Assembly: GCA_023554445.1 (NCBI GenBank)
Contig: JAMJQQ010000150.1
Coordinates: forward strand, 1-23,563
DNA length: 23,563 nt
Direction: 5' to 3'
From: Carthagonibacter metallireducens
Lineage (GTDB): Bacteria; Gemmatimonadota; Gemmatimonadetes; Palauibacterales; Palauibacteraceae
The notes below the pieces were generated by a model. That model was not told the origin of the DNA. It worked only from the letters and a program-made list of their open reading frames with translations, and did not search any database. This document shows, in pieces, positions 22,704 through 23,563 of this stretch; the stretch's first letter is position 1; every line of letters starts with the position of its first letter. A program made the position numbers and the translations under genes.

Positions 22704-22803
22704 CTCGTATCGTTCGGGCTTCCGGGTCCAGGCTGACGGGCCAGCGTCGGATTGAACAACCTAGCTCCACCCTGAGACGCTCGACACGGCACCCCGATGA
22801 GTA

Positions 22804-23563
22804 TCAGAGCAGGGGCTCGAGTCGAACCGGGAGCTCCAGGATCTCACCGCCGCGATCGATTCGGAGAACACGAGTGGCTCCCGCTCCCGTTCTCATGAGC
22901 TCGAATACGCCTGACAGTCTGAGCTCGGACACGGGAACTCCATCTACGGCCAGGATGAGGTCATCGACCTGCACGCCGGCACGCGCCGCCGGTCCATCCG
23001 GGACGACGAACCAGACCCTTGCGGTCGAGAAGTCCTCTCCATTCACCACCGGCCACAGTCCGCTCAGATCCTCACCCGCCGGGGTTCCGTACGAACTGTT
23101 CGGTTCGAGGAGGATCCGATCGTGCGGGTAGTCCAGCGTCAGTGTGAATTGTCGGAGCGCGCCGCCGCCGATCGTGCCTGCATCGGCCCGATTCTCGAAC
23201 CCCGCGGACTCGAGTGTCGCGCCGATCACCGGAGATGAGATCGAAAACGGACCGATACGGAACGCGCCGATTCGATACAGTATCCCGGTCGTCTCTCCAC
23301 CCACGGCGACCCCCGGAACCGGGATCGTGGCCTGGTTCGGAGCGAGCACGCCCGCGCCTTCGTGAAAGTTGAGGTTCAGCCCTGCCACGTCTGTGCTGCC
23401 CGTGTCAAGCTTGAACCTTCCGGGAATCGATCCCGCGTGAGGCTGCTCGATCGCTGCCTCGATGAACGGCTCGGCCGCGATCACCTCCACCGCCAGCTCG
23501 GCGCCTCCCACCGGAAGCACGCTGGATGGATCGTAGACGGTCAGCGTCCCGGCCTCGTAGTCG
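22804..23563 (-). CDS. Retropepsin-like aspartyl protease with PDZ domain, C-terminal part
   Basis: The frame is open to the window edge (the first residues, DYEAGTLTVYDPSS, continue in phase), so the gene begins outside. The visible ~252 residues include an aspartyl-protease half with GRFKLDTGSTDVAG (the D-T-G catalytic signature) and an IGGGALRQFTLTLDYPHDRILLEP strand pair typical of retropepsin-like proteins. A PDZ domain follows: VPDGPAARAGVQVDDLILAVDG and the ending ELPVRLEPLL. The preceding strand IDYEAGTLTVYDP-like sequence suggests a first protease half upstream, so the full protein probably has two lobes. Such proteins are usually exported; the signal peptide would be upstream of the window. 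Substrate unknown. Confidence 0.88.
   Translation of the reverse strand, partial: DYEAGTLTVYDPSSVLPVGGAELAVEVIAAEPFIEAAIEQPHAGSIPGRFKLDTGSTDVAGLNLNFHEGAGVLAPNQATIPVPGVAVGGETTGILYRIGAFRIGPFSISSPVIGATLESAGFENRADAGTIGGGALRQFTLTLDYPHDRILLEPNSSYGTPAGEDLSGLWPVVNGEDFSTARVWFVVPDGPAARAGVQVDDLILAVDGVPVSELRLSGVFELMRTGAGATRVLRIDRGGEILELPVRLEPLL

Noticed and set aside
1..23563. Mobile elements, CRISPR arrays, tRNA or rRNA genes and rho-independent terminators
   Set aside because: Intergenic gaps are all short. I saw no transposase-like frames, direct-repeat arrays, cloverleaf sequences or GC hairpins followed by a T-run.

Overview
The window is a GC-rich, densely packed bacterial chromosome segment. It shows no tRNA or rRNA genes, no insertion sequences and no CRISPR array. 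Genes repeatedly overlap by a few bases (GTGA, ATGA or CTGA junctions), GTG starts are common, and many short secreted proteins end their signal peptide in an 'AQ' boundary. These traits, plus a YtxJ-type (bacillithiol-linked) protein, secreted amidohydrolase and DinB proteins and NTF2-like proteins, suggest a Gram-negative-type environmental lineage such as Gemmatimonadota or a relative. That placement is inference from gene style only.

Layout. (1) 1-2868, plus strand: the 3' end of thrS, then a secreted NTF2-like protein, a DUF4442 hotdog protein, a DUF1761 membrane protein and a nitronate monooxygenase, nearly all stop/start coupled. (2) 2875-5545, minus strand: cardiolipin synthase, PhzF-family isomerase and YtxJ, each overlapping the next, ending convergently 6 bases from the previous block. 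(3) 5653-8489, plus strand: an AI-2E family permease coupled to a class V aminotransferase/cysteine-desulfurase-like enzyme. (4) 8476-9428, minus strand: a short exported ORF that may be a gene remnant, and a ferredoxin plus double-CDGSH iron-sulfur protein. (5) 9647-11892, plus strand: a sugar kinase fused to a RapZ C-terminal domain, coupled to a MurU-like nucleotidyltransferase; this is the best candidate for an under-described system. (6) 11865-13853, minus strand: a secreted YVTN beta-propeller and a four-helix membrane domain fused to a nucleotidyltransferase-like domain. (7) 14081-14392, plus strand: YhbY. (8) 14404-23563, minus strand: a partial retropepsin/PDZ protein, RmuC, two small membrane proteins, a secreted DinB protein, a secreted amidohydrolase, GMP synthase of the long two-subdomain type, a membrane-anchored hypothetical, a DUF2007 protein and a second NTF2-like secreted protein.

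Functional themes are housekeeping (translation, GMP synthesis, ribosome assembly, DNA maintenance) and cell envelope. The envelope genes cover phospholipid synthesis and probable amino-sugar or cell-wall recycling with a RapZ-type sensor domain. The remainder are secreted or periplasmic proteins of unknown substrate. No stretch longer than about 230 bases lacks a gene.
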